DNA of 17,645 bases, taken from positions 1 to 17,645 of the forward strand of contig CAYONQ010000060.1 in NCBI GenBank assembly GCA_964405375.1, given 5' to 3'. Positions 6,615 through 14,111 of the stretch are shown here, one piece after another. Source of the DNA: CAYONQ01 sp964405375. GTDB taxonomy: Bacteria > Planctomycetota > Phycisphaerae > Sedimentisphaerales > Anaerobacaceae. Made by a program: the position numbers and the translations under genes. Within the stretch, counting starts at the first letter, position 1; the number at the start of each line of letters is the position of its first letter. The notes under the pieces are model-generated. The model had not been told where the DNA came from, ran no database searches, and was given only the letters and a program-made list of their open reading frames with translations.

Positions 6615-6723
6615 TATTAATCACCACGCCTTTTTGCCTCTTCTTATCGAATCACAAGCAACGAACAGCTTTTGAATCTTGACTGTCATCAGACGAATTT
6701 CGCATTTTGGTAATTTGAACTTG

Positions 6724-6763
6724 TCCGCCTAAGACGGATTTGTTTAGAGTTTAGGATTTACTT
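6724..6763. repeat. Small palindrome followed by a 7-bp array (array D)
   Basis: TCCGCCT and AGACGGA (6724-6738) form a near-perfect palindrome. From 6743 three heptamers follow: TTTAGAG, TTTAGGA and TTTACTT. Confidence 0.45.
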
Positions 6764-6914
6764 TGTCCCAAATCCGTCAACACCAAACAATTCCCCTCGT
6801 AGTTTACCCCTTATGGAGGCGAAGCGAAGATCCCGGAATGCTGTTATCCGGAACTAACCCACCAATTAACCACTCACCAACTGTGAGCATCCAGCAACAA
6901 GCAACGAGATACGA

Positions 6915-7032
6915 ATTTAGTCAGCTTAAAGCAAAGCTGTGGCGGCTAAGCCACCTGTGGACGAAGGCAATGCTCTGTAGCGAAAGCTTGCTTTAAAAGC
7001 AGAGCTTGCCGAGAACACAAAGCTGACTGAAT
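6915..7032. mobile_element. Foldback element of about 118 bp, possible MITE or structured RNA
   Basis: ATTTAGTCAGCTT (6915-6927) and AAGCTGACTGAAT (7020-7032) are inverted copies matching at 12 of 13 bases. Inside are a GTGGC/GCCAC hairpin (near 6939-6954) and a stem of GGCAA-t-GCTCTG (6966-6977) against CAGAGCTTGCC (7000-7010). No coding capacity. Its centre shares GGCAATGC and CGAAAGC with the foldback at 8946-9111. A transcribed structured RNA is the alternative reading. Confidence 0.45.
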
Positions 7033-7196
7033 CTCTCTCCTCCCCAACCCCTCACCCAAAAACCATGATTCTTAAAGCACTCCATAAGTATATATGCATA
7101 TACTTATATGCCTGTACAAAAACCCCTTTCCAATCCCCGTCAAACCAAATTCCCCTCGCAGCCGGGGAACCAGTCTCCTCAACTCAAAACCCTGTA

Positions 7197-7257
7197 CCCG
7201 CGAAGGCGGGTATCCAGTCTCCTTCAACTCAAAACTCAAAACTTAAAACTCAAAACT
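7197..7257. repeat. ACCCGC/GCGGGT palindrome followed by a 7-bp array (array E)
   Basis: ACCCGCGAAGGCGGGT (7197-7212) is a small hairpin. From 7230 four exact 7-bp units follow, CAAAACT three times and TAAAACT once. Confidence 0.55.
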
Positions 7258-7343
7258 TTTTTGCCCGCTGCCCCCTATTATCCCCATAATTTGGATTTTG
7301 GGCGACTCTGGTTACGATATCTGTAAAAAGAGACTTCAATTAG

Positions 7344-7371
7344 TTGCAACTTGACAAAGTTTTGATATTAT
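7344..7371 (+). promoter_or_regulatory. Possible sigma70-type promoter for the amidohydrolase gene
   Basis: TTGCAA (7344-7349), a 16-bp spacer and TATTAT (7366-7371). The -10 box is one base from consensus. It is followed by about 70 bp of leader and a strong GGGAGG ribosome site before the gene. A TTGACA at 7351-7356 has no good -10 partner. Confidence 0.4.
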
Positions 7372-7444
7372 CGTGGAATTGAAAGATCTGGTTGCGTAGT
7401 CAGGCGTTTAATATGGGAAATGCCGGATTAGAAAGGGAGGAATT

Positions 7445-8668
7445 ATGTATAAGGAATATGATAGAAGAGATTTTCTGAAACTGGGCGGAATCGTCGGTGC
7501 CGGCTTTGTATCAGACAGGACAGGTCTTTCAGCCCTGGCGAAAGGAGCTAATGACAATAGCCGGAAAGCAGATAAAATAGTTAAGGCAAAAGAAAGGTTC
7601 GGCTTTGACGATAATGTGGTGATAATTGATGACCATACTCACACATGGCCTTCTCCAGAAGAACTTTGGGCTGAAAACATCGATGAACATGCAAAGTACA
7701 TTCAGAGGATGTTTATCGTGATGCGTAAATCAGCCCGCAGGGTGAATGATGACCTTTTGGTCGAGGATGCGTGGAAAACCTTATTCGATGAGAAACTTCC
7801 CGGCGAGTATAAAGATGTCAAATTCCGGTTTGAAAAAGGAAGGTACACCTGGCAGGCGAATGGTGAAACATACTATATACCTGTCCAATACTCTTCCGCA
7901 CCTCCGGAGATGATGATATCTCTAATGGACGAAGTCGGTATAGATAAGGCCGTTCTGCAACACACTGCTTACACTTATAAACTCAACGGGTATTACTCAC
8001 AAGCGGTAAAAAAATATCCGGATAGATTCATCGGCCTGGCCAGGTTCGATGTATCAAAGGTCTATGCTAAAGAGGTTATAGAAGAATTGCAAATGGCAGT
8101 TGAGGTCCTGGGGCTTAAAGGACTGTGGTATGACCGGAGGTTGTTCGGCCCGCCTCCGCAGGGATGGTATGGATACGATGATTTTCATACAAGCAGCTAT
8201 GACCCCCTTTGGAAGGCCGTCCAGGCCTTGAATATTCCGGTATACTTTCAAAGCAGGGTGGATGACTTCCCAATCCTGGAGCTAAAGAAGTGGCTCGAAA
8301 GGCATGCCGATATTCCACGGGTGCTTATCCACGGTTTCCCCCAAAATGTTCTTCTGAAAGACGAGAACAAAATCGAGTTCAGTGACATCTGCGTGGATAT
8401 AGTTAAAAATTTCGATGTGTACGTTGAGCTTCTTCCGTTATGTCACAGGAACTACAAGGAAGGTGCAAAGTCTGACGGGATAATCCGCTGTCTGTACGAA
8501 ACCTTCGGCCCTTCAAAGTTGCTCTGGGGCTCCGAACTTGCCTGGACTCGAACCGCATCTGAATACAGCGGAATAATCGGTTACTTAAAAGAGAAATGTG
8601 ACTATATGTCCAGGGACGACCTTAAATTGATACTGGAAGGCAACCCCCGAAAAATATTCAGAATATAA
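7445..8668 (+). CDS. Tat-exported metal-dependent hydrolase, amidohydrolase-2 family
   Basis: A 407-residue protein. The N-terminus has the twin-arginine signal RRDFLKLGG (residues 7-15) followed by a weakly hydrophobic, Ala/Gly-rich stretch, so the enzyme is probably exported folded with its metal. The mature part resembles amidohydrolase_2 TIM barrels: HTH at 64-66 after a strand (VVIIDDHTHTW), KYPDRFIGLARFD at 190-202, IPVYFQ at 264-269, VLIHGFPQN with His296, and LLWGSELAW at 359-367. Two features differ from the common pattern: the barrel-end acid is Glu364 where GSD is usual, and the mid-barrel His appears as Gln269. Family members hydrolyse lactones or decarboxylate; the substrate is not readable here. 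A GGGAGG ribosome site precedes ATG 7445. Its neighbours act on pectin, so a sugar lactone or uronate derivative is a reasonable guess. Confidence 0.85.
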   Translation: MYKEYDRRDFLKLGGIVGAGFVSDRTGLSALAKGANDNSRKADKIVKAKERFGFDDNVVIIDDHTHTWPSPEELWAENIDEHAKYIQRMFIVMRKSARRVNDDLLVEDAWKTLFDEKLPGEYKDVKFRFEKGRYTWQANGETYYIPVQYSSAPPEMMISLMDEVGIDKAVLQHTAYTYKLNGYYSQAVKKYPDRFIGLARFDVSKVYAKEVIEELQMAVEVLGLKGLWYDRRLFGPPPQGWYGYDDFHTSSYDPLWKAVQALNIPVYFQSRVDDFPILELKKWLERHADIPRVLIHGFPQNVLLKDENKIEFSDICVDIVKNFDVYVELLPLCHRNYKEGAKSDGIIRCLYETFGPSKLLWGSELAWTRTASEYSGIIGYLKEKCDYMSRDDLKLILEGNPRKIFRI

Positions 8669-8820
8669 AAGCATTCTCTGGTACGTTAGAACTGTGGATT
8701 ACCAGGAATAAATGCAATGAATATGCCGAATCGCTCATTAGTGTTTCATACGATGGCCCCTGCCCCGTTTGCCCGGTGGTTTGCCGTGTAACCGGTGAGG
8801 TCGGATTTATGAATTTGGCT

Positions 8821-8865
8821 GCATAACAATCCTGTTAAAAAAATCGAAAAAAGAAGTTGTTATGC
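8821..8865. repeat. Perfect 9-bp inverted repeat, GCATAACAA / TTGTTATGC
   Basis: GCATAACAA (8821-8829) and TTGTTATGC (8857-8865) are exact inverted copies around a 27-nt A-rich loop. The ends look like those of some integron attC sites, but the interior does not form the expected L boxes. It shares the TAACAA core with the foldback 80 bp downstream. Confidence 0.5.
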
Positions 8866-8945
8866 CGATAAAACCATACGAGTTCAGAGAACCTGTTCAA
8901 ATCGATATGCTGCAGGTAATTCTTATGTCCTTTTAATGAAATTAA

Positions 8946-9111
8946 CTTAGAGCCTCTAACAAAATGAATCGTTGTACCGAAAGCGAGCGTTTTTCCGCCC
9001 GGCAAGGAAGGCGAAACAGGCAATGCAAAAGCATTGTCGATGCAGCCTGACGCCGTCCGGACGGAAAATAAGCCGCTTGAATACAGAGTCATTTTGTTAT
9101 AGGTTCTTAAG
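8946..9111. mobile_element. Foldback/MITE-like element just upstream of the esterase gene
   Basis: The 18-bp ends GAGCCTCTAACAAAATGA (8950-8967) and, inverted, GAACCTATAACAAAATGA (9089-9106) match at 16 positions. CTTA (8946-8949 and 9106-9109) could be a short target duplication. The interior also folds back: TTTTTCCGCCCGG against CCGGACGGAAAA, GGCG against CGCC, CAGGC against GCCTG, and CAATGC-aaaa-GCATTG at the tip. There is no transposase gene. GAGCC-type ends with a 3-4 bp target repeat are reminiscent of some IS5-family groups, which is inference. It ends 34 bp before the esterase start codon, inside what should be its leader. Confidence 0.65.
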
Positions 9112-9145
9112 ATAAGGTTGAAGTTTTTAAAACAAGGGATTTAAT

Positions 9146-11392
9146 ATGAGACTATCAAAAAAATTATTAAGATGTATTTTTGTTTTCACCTTTATTCTTG
9201 TCTTCAAAGCCTCCTTTGTTTTCGCTCAGGAAGAAAATCTGGAAGTCTTTCATCAATGGATAGATTGGACGGATGGTGCCAATATGCTGATTCACCATCT
9301 TAACGAACAGGCGTTCGGTTATCTCGACATCAGAGATGAGGAAGTATCAAAGTTGAAATCAAAAGTGGATTGGATGAAAAGGCAAAAAAAGGTAAAAGAA
9401 AAGCTTATGGAGATAGTGGAGCCCTTTCCGGAAAAAACCCCTCTCAATCCGAGGATTACAGGTATAGTAAAAAAAGATGGATATAGGATTGAAAAGATAA
9501 TATATGAATCGATGCCGAATTTTTATGTTACGGGATGCCTTTTTATCCCGGATGGAATCGTTGGAAAACAACCGGCGATTCTCAATGTTATCGGGCATAC
9601 AAGTATATCCTTCAGACGTCATACGTATCAGACTTTGATTCATAATCTGGTAAAAAAAGGATTTATAGTTTTTGCGATAGACCCGATTAGTCAGGGTGAG
9701 AGGCATCAATATTATGACCCTGAAAAGAAGGTTTCTATTGTCGCAAATTATATTTCCGAAGATGCGGCCTCTCGCGCCGGGACCCCTAAACAGCAGCATT
9801 CTCCTGCGCTGGAGCATTCTTATATTGGTAATCAATGCTTTTTATCCGGTGTTTCTTTGGGCAGATATTTTATCTGGGATGGCATAAGGGCGATAGATTA
9901 TCTTTTGACCAGAAGTGAGGTTGACCCCGAAAGAATCGGCTTAACCGGTCTCTCAGGAGGAGGAACGCAGACCGCATTTATTGCGGCCTTTGACGAAAGG
10001 GTAAAAGCTGCCGCACCCTCCTGTTGGGTTACACAGTACAGAAGACTTCTTGAATCGAGAGGGACAAGGGACGCCGAACAGAATTTCTATCACGGCATAT
10101 CGAAGGGAATCACCCATGCCGACCTTCTCGAGGTAAGGGCTCCAAAACCTGCTCTCATAGTGGCCACTACACGCGATTACATCTTTGGCATTCAGGGCGC
10201 CAGAGAAACTTATCGAGAGGTTAAGAGGGCTTATAAGGCCTTCGGAAAAGAAGATAATTTGGAAATGGCTGAGGATGATTACGTACACGGTTTTACCAAA
10301 AAAAATAATGAAGCAACGTATGCATTTTTTCAAAAGGCACTCGACCTCCCCGGTGACCCTGCACAGGAAGATGTTGAAATATTAAAATCAGAGGAGTTAA
10401 ATGTTACGCCGACGGGACAGGTTTCCGCATATTTAGGCGGGGAAACTGTTTTTAGTCTTAATAAAAAAGAGACACAAAAATTGCTCGAAAAAATCGAAGA
10501 ATCGAGAAAGAATATCAAAAAACATCTGGCTAACGTAAAGCAAAAGGCAAAAGAGCTTTCCGGATATGCTGTGCCGGATTGCGGCCGTGAGCCGGTCTTT
10601 CGCGGAAGGTATCATAGACAGGGGTATTCAATAGAATTGTATGCTCTGCAGGGTGAAGGTGATTACGTTATTCCATTGCTTTTGTTCGCCCCTGACGGCG
10701 GCGGGCGGTTCCCCGCTGTCATATATATCCATCCTGAAGGAAAATCCGCTGAAGCATCACCCGGCGGACAAATTGAAGCATTGGTTAAAAAAGGTTTTAT
10801 TGTCGCAGCACCGGATGTAATAAATACCGGTGAGACAAAAGGTTTCGCCGAACCGAAGGGAAATCTTACATATCCCGGCAGTCCGGGCGGTTATGTTGCT
10901 GTATTAATAGGCAGAAGTATTGTTGGTATTCAGGCAGGCGATGTAATCAGGGCGGTAAATTTCTTGAAGAACCGCGATGATGTCGAAGAAGACCAAATTA
11001 CAGCCGTTGCAATTGACAATATGTGTATTCCTCTCCTTCACGCCGCCGCTTTCGATGACTCGATAAAAAAGGTTGCACTTTTGGGCGCTCCCGTTTCATA
11101 CAGGTCTATAGTAATGAATAAGTTTTATAATTTCGACCTCTCTTTCTCCTGGGCCGTTGCGGGTGCTTTAACGGAATATGACCTCCCCGACCTCGCCGCA
11201 TCTCTGGCTCCGAGAAAGCTCATCCTAACGGGCTTAAAAGACCAGATGAAAAAGCCCGCATCGGAAAAACTCATCGAGCAGGAGCTTACATTTCCTCGAG
11301 CAGTTTATTCTTCCGAACTTGTGCCGGAAAACCTGAAAGTCCTTTCATCTGACGAAGATTTTAGTCCAATCATCAAATGGTGCCTTGAATGA
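9146..11392 (+). CDS. Secreted two-domain alpha/beta hydrolase, acetyl-xylan-esterase-like
   Basis: A 748-residue exported protein. Residues 1-27 form a typical signal peptide (basic start, hydrophobic core, FVFAQ cleavage region). The first domain (about 90-400) is an alpha/beta hydrolase with nucleophile elbow GLSGG (268-272, Ser270), likely Asp344 in TTRDY and His381 in DDYVHGF, plus the HxxxxxRR-type loop GHTSISFRRHTY; it resembles AXE1-type acetyl esterases. A charged linker (about 436-470) precedes a second hydrolase-like domain (about 480-748), where the equivalent elbow reads AIDNMCIP and lacks a Gly-x-Ser-x-Gly serine. That half is probably non-catalytic. ATG 9146 follows AAGGGA at good spacing. 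With the pectate-lyase-like gene 32-38 bp downstream, a role in removing acetyl groups from pectin or xylan outside the cytoplasm is likely. Confidence 0.88.
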   Translation: MRLSKKLLRCIFVFTFILVFKASFVFAQEENLEVFHQWIDWTDGANMLIHHLNEQAFGYLDIRDEEVSKLKSKVDWMKRQKKVKEKLMEIVEPFPEKTPLNPRITGIVKKDGYRIEKIIYESMPNFYVTGCLFIPDGIVGKQPAILNVIGHTSISFRRHTYQTLIHNLVKKGFIVFAIDPISQGERHQYYDPEKKVSIVANYISEDAASRAGTPKQQHSPALEHSYIGNQCFLSGVSLGRYFIWDGIRAIDYLLTRSEVDPERIGLTGLSGGGTQTAFIAAFDERVKAAAPSCWVTQYRRLLESRGTRDAEQNFYHGISKGITHADLLEVRAPKPALIVATTRDYIFGIQGARETYREVKRAYKAFGKEDNLEMAEDDYVHGFTKKNNEATYAFFQKALDLPGDPAQEDVEILKSEELNVTPTGQVSAYLGGETVFSLNKKETQKLLEKIEESRKNIKKHLANVKQKAKELSGYAVPDCGREPVFRGRYHRQGYSIELYALQGEGDYVIPLLLFAPDGGGRFPAVIYIHPEGKSAEASPGGQIEALVKKGFIVAAPDVINTGETKGFAEPKGNLTYPGSPGGYVAVLIGRSIVGIQAGDVIRAVNFLKNRDDVEEDQITAVAIDNMCIPLLHAAAFDDSIKKVALLGAPVSYRSIVMNKFYNFDLSFSWAVAGALTEYDLPDLAASLAPRKLILTGLKDQMKKPASEKLIEQELTFPRAVYSSELVPENLKVLSSDEDFSPIIKWCLE

Positions 11393-11430
11393 TATATAAA
11401 GTGCGCTCAAAATAGCGGAAGGAAATGAAA

Positions 11431-12834
11431 ATGAGACGATGCATAATAATTATTTCGGTTTTTGTTTTTACTGTTATATCCCGTCCTGTGATAACCACCG
11501 GCCAAATGCAATTGCCCAGAATCAATTATAGTGATGAAGGTCTGATGTATATGCCGGACCCGACACGAACGTCTCAGGTAAACAAAGCAATGAGACAGGC
11601 GACCGCATTTTACCGTTCCATTTCAACAAAAGGCGGGTATGTATCGAAATACTCACCTGACCTGACAAGACGTTATGGCGAGGGATATTTTGAAATTGCA
11701 GCCCCAACTGAAATTTTCGTCCAGTCTCCGGGCACGCCGGCCGTCGCACAGTGTTTTTTGAGAGCATATAAAGTCACCGGTGACGGGCAATATCTTGCAG
11801 CGGCCTACGACGCCGCACGGGCACTTGCCTGGGGACAGAGATTGCAGGGCGGATGGGACCACCTCGTGGATATATCGCACCTTTATTCACATTCCAAAAA
11901 TCCTGTACGAAACTCCGGAGATTGTGCTTTCGATGATAACATAACCCAGGGGGCTTTAACGTTCTTAATAGACCTCGATGATCTGATAGATGCCGAATGG
12001 CTGACCGATTCTGTAGAGCTGGGGTTAAAATTTATGCTGACCAGCCAGTCTGAAAACGGCGCCTGGCCGCAGTGGTATCCGCTAATTGGTTCTTATCATG
12101 ATTATTGGACTTTCAATGATGATGCAATCAATAATTGCATTAGATTAATGATAAAAGCTCACAAGACATACGGCAAAAATGAATATCTTGAAAGCGTAAA
12201 GCGTGCCGGCGATTTCATTATTTTGTCCCGGTTTCCAAAACCCCAGGCCGGCTGGGCACAGCAATACACTCTTGATTTAGAGCCGGGATGGGCACGGAAG
12301 TTTGAACCGCCGGGAATATGCAGCGCTGTGACCGCAGAAAATATCAGAATGCTCGTCGATATCTATCTATATACGAAGGATGACAGGTATCTTAAACCGA
12401 TACCTGCTGCCGTCGAATGGCTGGAGAATTCGAAAATTAAAGAAAATTTGTGGGCCCGCATTTACGAAAAGGAAACAAATAGGCCCATCTACGGAAACCA
12501 CGACAAAAGAGTTTATTATTCGTATAGCCAGGCCAGGACCGGGTATAGCTATCAGGGTAGTTTTGGAGTTAGAAGTGCTATCGATTATTATAATCGGATA
12601 AAAGGGTTGGGAAGTGAAGGCCTTACGAAAACCGATTCCTCGAAGCCCCTTTTGCCGCAGGATCGTAACGCTGAGATTGACCGTATGGTCAAACCCATCG
12701 CAGCAGCGATAGCTTCACTCGACGACAGGGGATGTTGGATAAATAGGCAGGACAATATGATTCACACGGGTGATTTTATCAGGAATATGAATCTTTTCTG
12801 CGATTATCTCGATTTGGCTGATAAGAAAAGATAA
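11431..12834 (+). CDS. Secreted pectate lyase, PL10-like (pectic acid lyase family)
   Basis: Expected to cleave de-esterified polygalacturonate by beta-elimination. I start at the second ATG (11431), because GGAAGGA (11417-11423) is 7 nt from it but only 1 nt from ATG 11425. Numbering below is from 11425. Residues 4-27 form a signal peptide. The mature protein shows alpha/alpha-toroid repeats and the family's strongest signatures: FDDN at 169-172, NGAWPQWYP at 211-219, YHDYWTFNDDA at 224-234, GWAQQY at 276-281 and WARKFEPP at 289-296. The invariant Trp/Asp-rich core is intact, so the enzyme is probably active, and its length is normal for a single catalytic domain. It has no dockerin tail or binding module. 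It follows the esterase by 32-38 bp in an apparent operon and converges on the transporter genes, 12 bp away. Confidence 0.92.
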   Translation: MRRCIIIISVFVFTVISRPVITTGQMQLPRINYSDEGLMYMPDPTRTSQVNKAMRQATAFYRSISTKGGYVSKYSPDLTRRYGEGYFEIAAPTEIFVQSPGTPAVAQCFLRAYKVTGDGQYLAAAYDAARALAWGQRLQGGWDHLVDISHLYSHSKNPVRNSGDCAFDDNITQGALTFLIDLDDLIDAEWLTDSVELGLKFMLTSQSENGAWPQWYPLIGSYHDYWTFNDDAINNCIRLMIKAHKTYGKNEYLESVKRAGDFIILSRFPKPQAGWAQQYTLDLEPGWARKFEPPGICSAVTAENIRMLVDIYLYTKDDRYLKPIPAAVEWLENSKIKENLWARIYEKETNRPIYGNHDKRVYYSYSQARTGYSYQGSFGVRSAIDYYNRIKGLGSEGLTKTDSSKPLLPQDRNAEIDRMVKPIAAAIASLDDRGCWINRQDNMIHTGDFIRNMNLFCDYLDLADKKR

Positions 12835-12846
12835 CCACCGATGCGC

Positions 12847-13374
12847 TTATCCGGCGTTACTGCTTTCAATCCATTTGAAAAACAGGAACGCGCCTGCAAT
12901 TAAACCGGCTATAACAAACCAGTGATTTGTATGCAAAATGCCGGGCAGTGTAATTTCGCCGACGCTGCCCCACGTTAAAACCGTCTTCTTCATAAATGGA
13001 TATGCTTCAGCATAAAGACCGGCCCCCGTTACCATCCCTAATATCGCCCAGAGGGAATGTACACGGCCTTCGCCCAACGCCCCGACGGACGTGCCCGGAC
13101 AATACCCCGCAATGGCCCAGCCGATGCCGAAAAGCAGACCGCCGATGACCTGCGCACCTATGTAAGTCGCTTTAATCTCCAGAGAGATAACACCCAAATC
13201 CTTAAAAAGATATACACCCACGGCGCCGACCAATATAGCAGAAAACATAAATTTGATAATTGTCATATCTTTAAGGCGGAGAAAGCCGACCTGCTTTTCA
13301 AAACGCAGAACCTCTGCTTTTTGAAGAAGAAATCCGAAAATAATCCCTGTAATAAGGCCTAATGACAGTTCCAC
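12847..13374 (-). CDS. YeeE/YedE-family sulfur transport protein, C-terminal half
   Basis: A 175-residue inner-membrane protein with about four to five membrane segments (1-20, 41-60, 70-92, 104-122, 150-168). The conserved cysteine motif of the sulfur-transport (YeeE/YedE) family is AGYCPGTS at 89-96, with Cys92; in thiosulfate transporters of this family such cysteines form the substrate path. The GTG start at 13374 is 2 nt after the stop of the partner gene, with GGAGGG in the partner's last codons as ribosome site, so the two are translationally coupled. Full-length family members have about 350 residues and two such motifs; here the two motifs sit on separate proteins that presumably dimerise. 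The specific substrate (thiosulfate or another sulfur species) is not certain. Confidence 0.87.
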   Translation of the reverse strand: MELSLGLITGIIFGFLLQKAEVLRFEKQVGFLRLKDMTIIKFMFSAILVGAVGVYLFKDLGVISLEIKATYIGAQVIGGLLFGIGWAIAGYCPGTSVGALGEGRVHSLWAILGMVTGAGLYAEAYPFMKKTVLTWGSVGEITLPGILHTNHWFVIAGLIAGAFLFFKWIESSNAG

Positions 13375-13376
13375 GA

Positions 13377-13916
13377 TTATTTCCCTCCTTTATAAACAAC
13401 TCTTGCAGTAACCACGCCGGCGATAACAAAGCATATTATGGCGATAAGCCCGCTTATTGAAAACTGCATCACACCGCTTAACCCGTGCCCGCTCGGACAG
13501 CCGCCTGCAAGCCGTGCCCCGAATAATGCGACAATCCCTCCTGCGAAGGCCCAGATGGCACGTATAAACGGCCTATCACCAAAACGTTCTTTCCAGATAG
13601 GCGGCACAAACTCTTTTTGATACGTTTTCCCCATAACGGAAGAAATTAAAGCCCCCAGAAAAATACCGACTACGAACATCATCTGCCAGTCTACTTTTAT
13701 CTTTTGGGCCGTGAAATAATCGTTATTTTCGGTATGTTCTTTTGATATCTGTCTTTCAATGAACCCCGCCGCCCTGACAAAGGTAGTTGACGCCCCGATA
13801 TATTTCGGCTTTGACAGCATTTTGGTCGAAGCTATCACGGACGTGACGGCCAGTATCCCCGCGATAGCGCCCGCCCAATACGGACTCCACGTCCTTCTAA
13901 CCAAAAAGTTTCCCAT
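13377..13916 (-). CDS. YeeE/YedE-family sulfur transport protein, N-terminal half
   Basis: First gene of the transporter pair. The open frame begins at 13931, but the second ATG (13916, giving MGNFLVRRTW) has AGGAAG a few bases upstream and is the better start. There are about four membrane segments: a first near residues 17-35 (numbered from 13931), then 85-101, 124-143 and 155-175. The family motif is AGGCPSGHGLSG at 142-153, with Cys145. A soluble loop at about 40-80 separates the first helix from the rest. The protein probably pairs with the product of 12847-13374 to form one uptake channel for reduced sulfur. A plausible promoter lies at 13951-13979. No rhodanese, TusA or sulfur-oxidation gene is next to it in this window. 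Confidence 0.87.
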   Translation of the reverse strand: MGNFLVRRTWSPYWAGAIAGILAVTSVIASTKMLSKPKYIGASTTFVRAAGFIERQISKEHTENNDYFTAQKIKVDWQMMFVVGIFLGALISSVMGKTYQKEFVPPIWKERFGDRPFIRAIWAFAGGIVALFGARLAGGCPSGHGLSGVMQFSISGLIAIICFVIAGVVTARVVYKGGK

Positions 13917-13950
13917 ATCTTCTTCCTGCATTTATTATTTTTCTCCCGAT

Positions 13951-13979
13951 ATAATAACATTCCCATCCCGCCAGAACAA
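13951..13979 (-). promoter_or_regulatory. Likely promoter of the YeeE-pair operon
   Basis: On the minus strand, TTGTTC (13979-13974), a 17-bp spacer and TATTAT (13956-13951). The -10 is one base from consensus and the start codon follows about 35 bp later. The promoter touches the heptamer array starting at 13981. Confidence 0.45.
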
Positions 13980-13980
13980 T

Positions 13981-14061
13981 CTTAAATCGTCAATCGAAAA
14001 TCGTAAATCGTAAATTGCTCGAAGCGTCTCAAATCTCAAATCTTAAATCCTAAATCGCAAA
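13981..14061. repeat. Two 7-bp tandem arrays, five units each (array F)
   Basis: First block 13981-14015: CTTAAAT, CGTCAAT, CGAAAAT and CGTAAAT twice. After an 11-bp interruption the second block, 14027-14061, reads TCTCAAA twice, then TCTTAAA, TCCTAAA and TCGCAAA. The period is exactly 7 bp in both blocks, and unit positions 1-2 and 5-7 are far more constant than 3-4. Confidence 0.75.
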
Positions 14062-14075
14062 TAATCAATTACCCC

Positions 14076-14101
14076 ATCATTGCGAGCGCAGCGTGGCAAT
14101 C
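14076..14101. repeat. Dispersed palindromic repeat, inverted copy of the 2029-2065 type
   Basis: Reads ATCATTGCG ... GTGGCAATC around GAGCGCAGC; this is the reverse complement of the ends found at 2029-2065. Heptamer arrays again flank it on both sides. Confidence 0.65.
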
Positions 14102-14111
14102 TACCTTCATA

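Larger units (their letters stand above)
6615..7444. other. 830-bp spacer without a convincing gene
   Basis: Open frames here have no ribosome sites or protein-like composition. The spacer holds a TCCGCCT/AGACGGA palindrome with heptamers (6724-6763), a foldback element (6915-7032), an ACCCGC/GCGGGT palindrome with a heptamer array (7197-7257), and a promoter for the next gene. Confidence 0.7.
8669..9145. other. 477-bp spacer with two inverted-repeat structures, no gene
   Basis: No credible ORF. It contains a 9-bp perfect inverted repeat (8821-8865) and a foldback element (8946-9111). An AAGGGA ribosome site for the next gene ends the spacer. The first 150 bp (8669-8820) show nothing I can name. 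Confidence 0.7.

Noticed and set aside
6763..7326. Three ORFs of 72-77 codons in the gene-poor spacer
   Set aside because: No ribosome sites, composition follows the repeats beneath them, and two of them overlap in different frames over the same heptamer array.
8835..9092. 85-codon minus-strand ORF across the foldback element
   Set aside because: It runs through the inverted-repeat structure, has no ribosome site and no protein-like pattern; it is a by-product of the foldback sequence.
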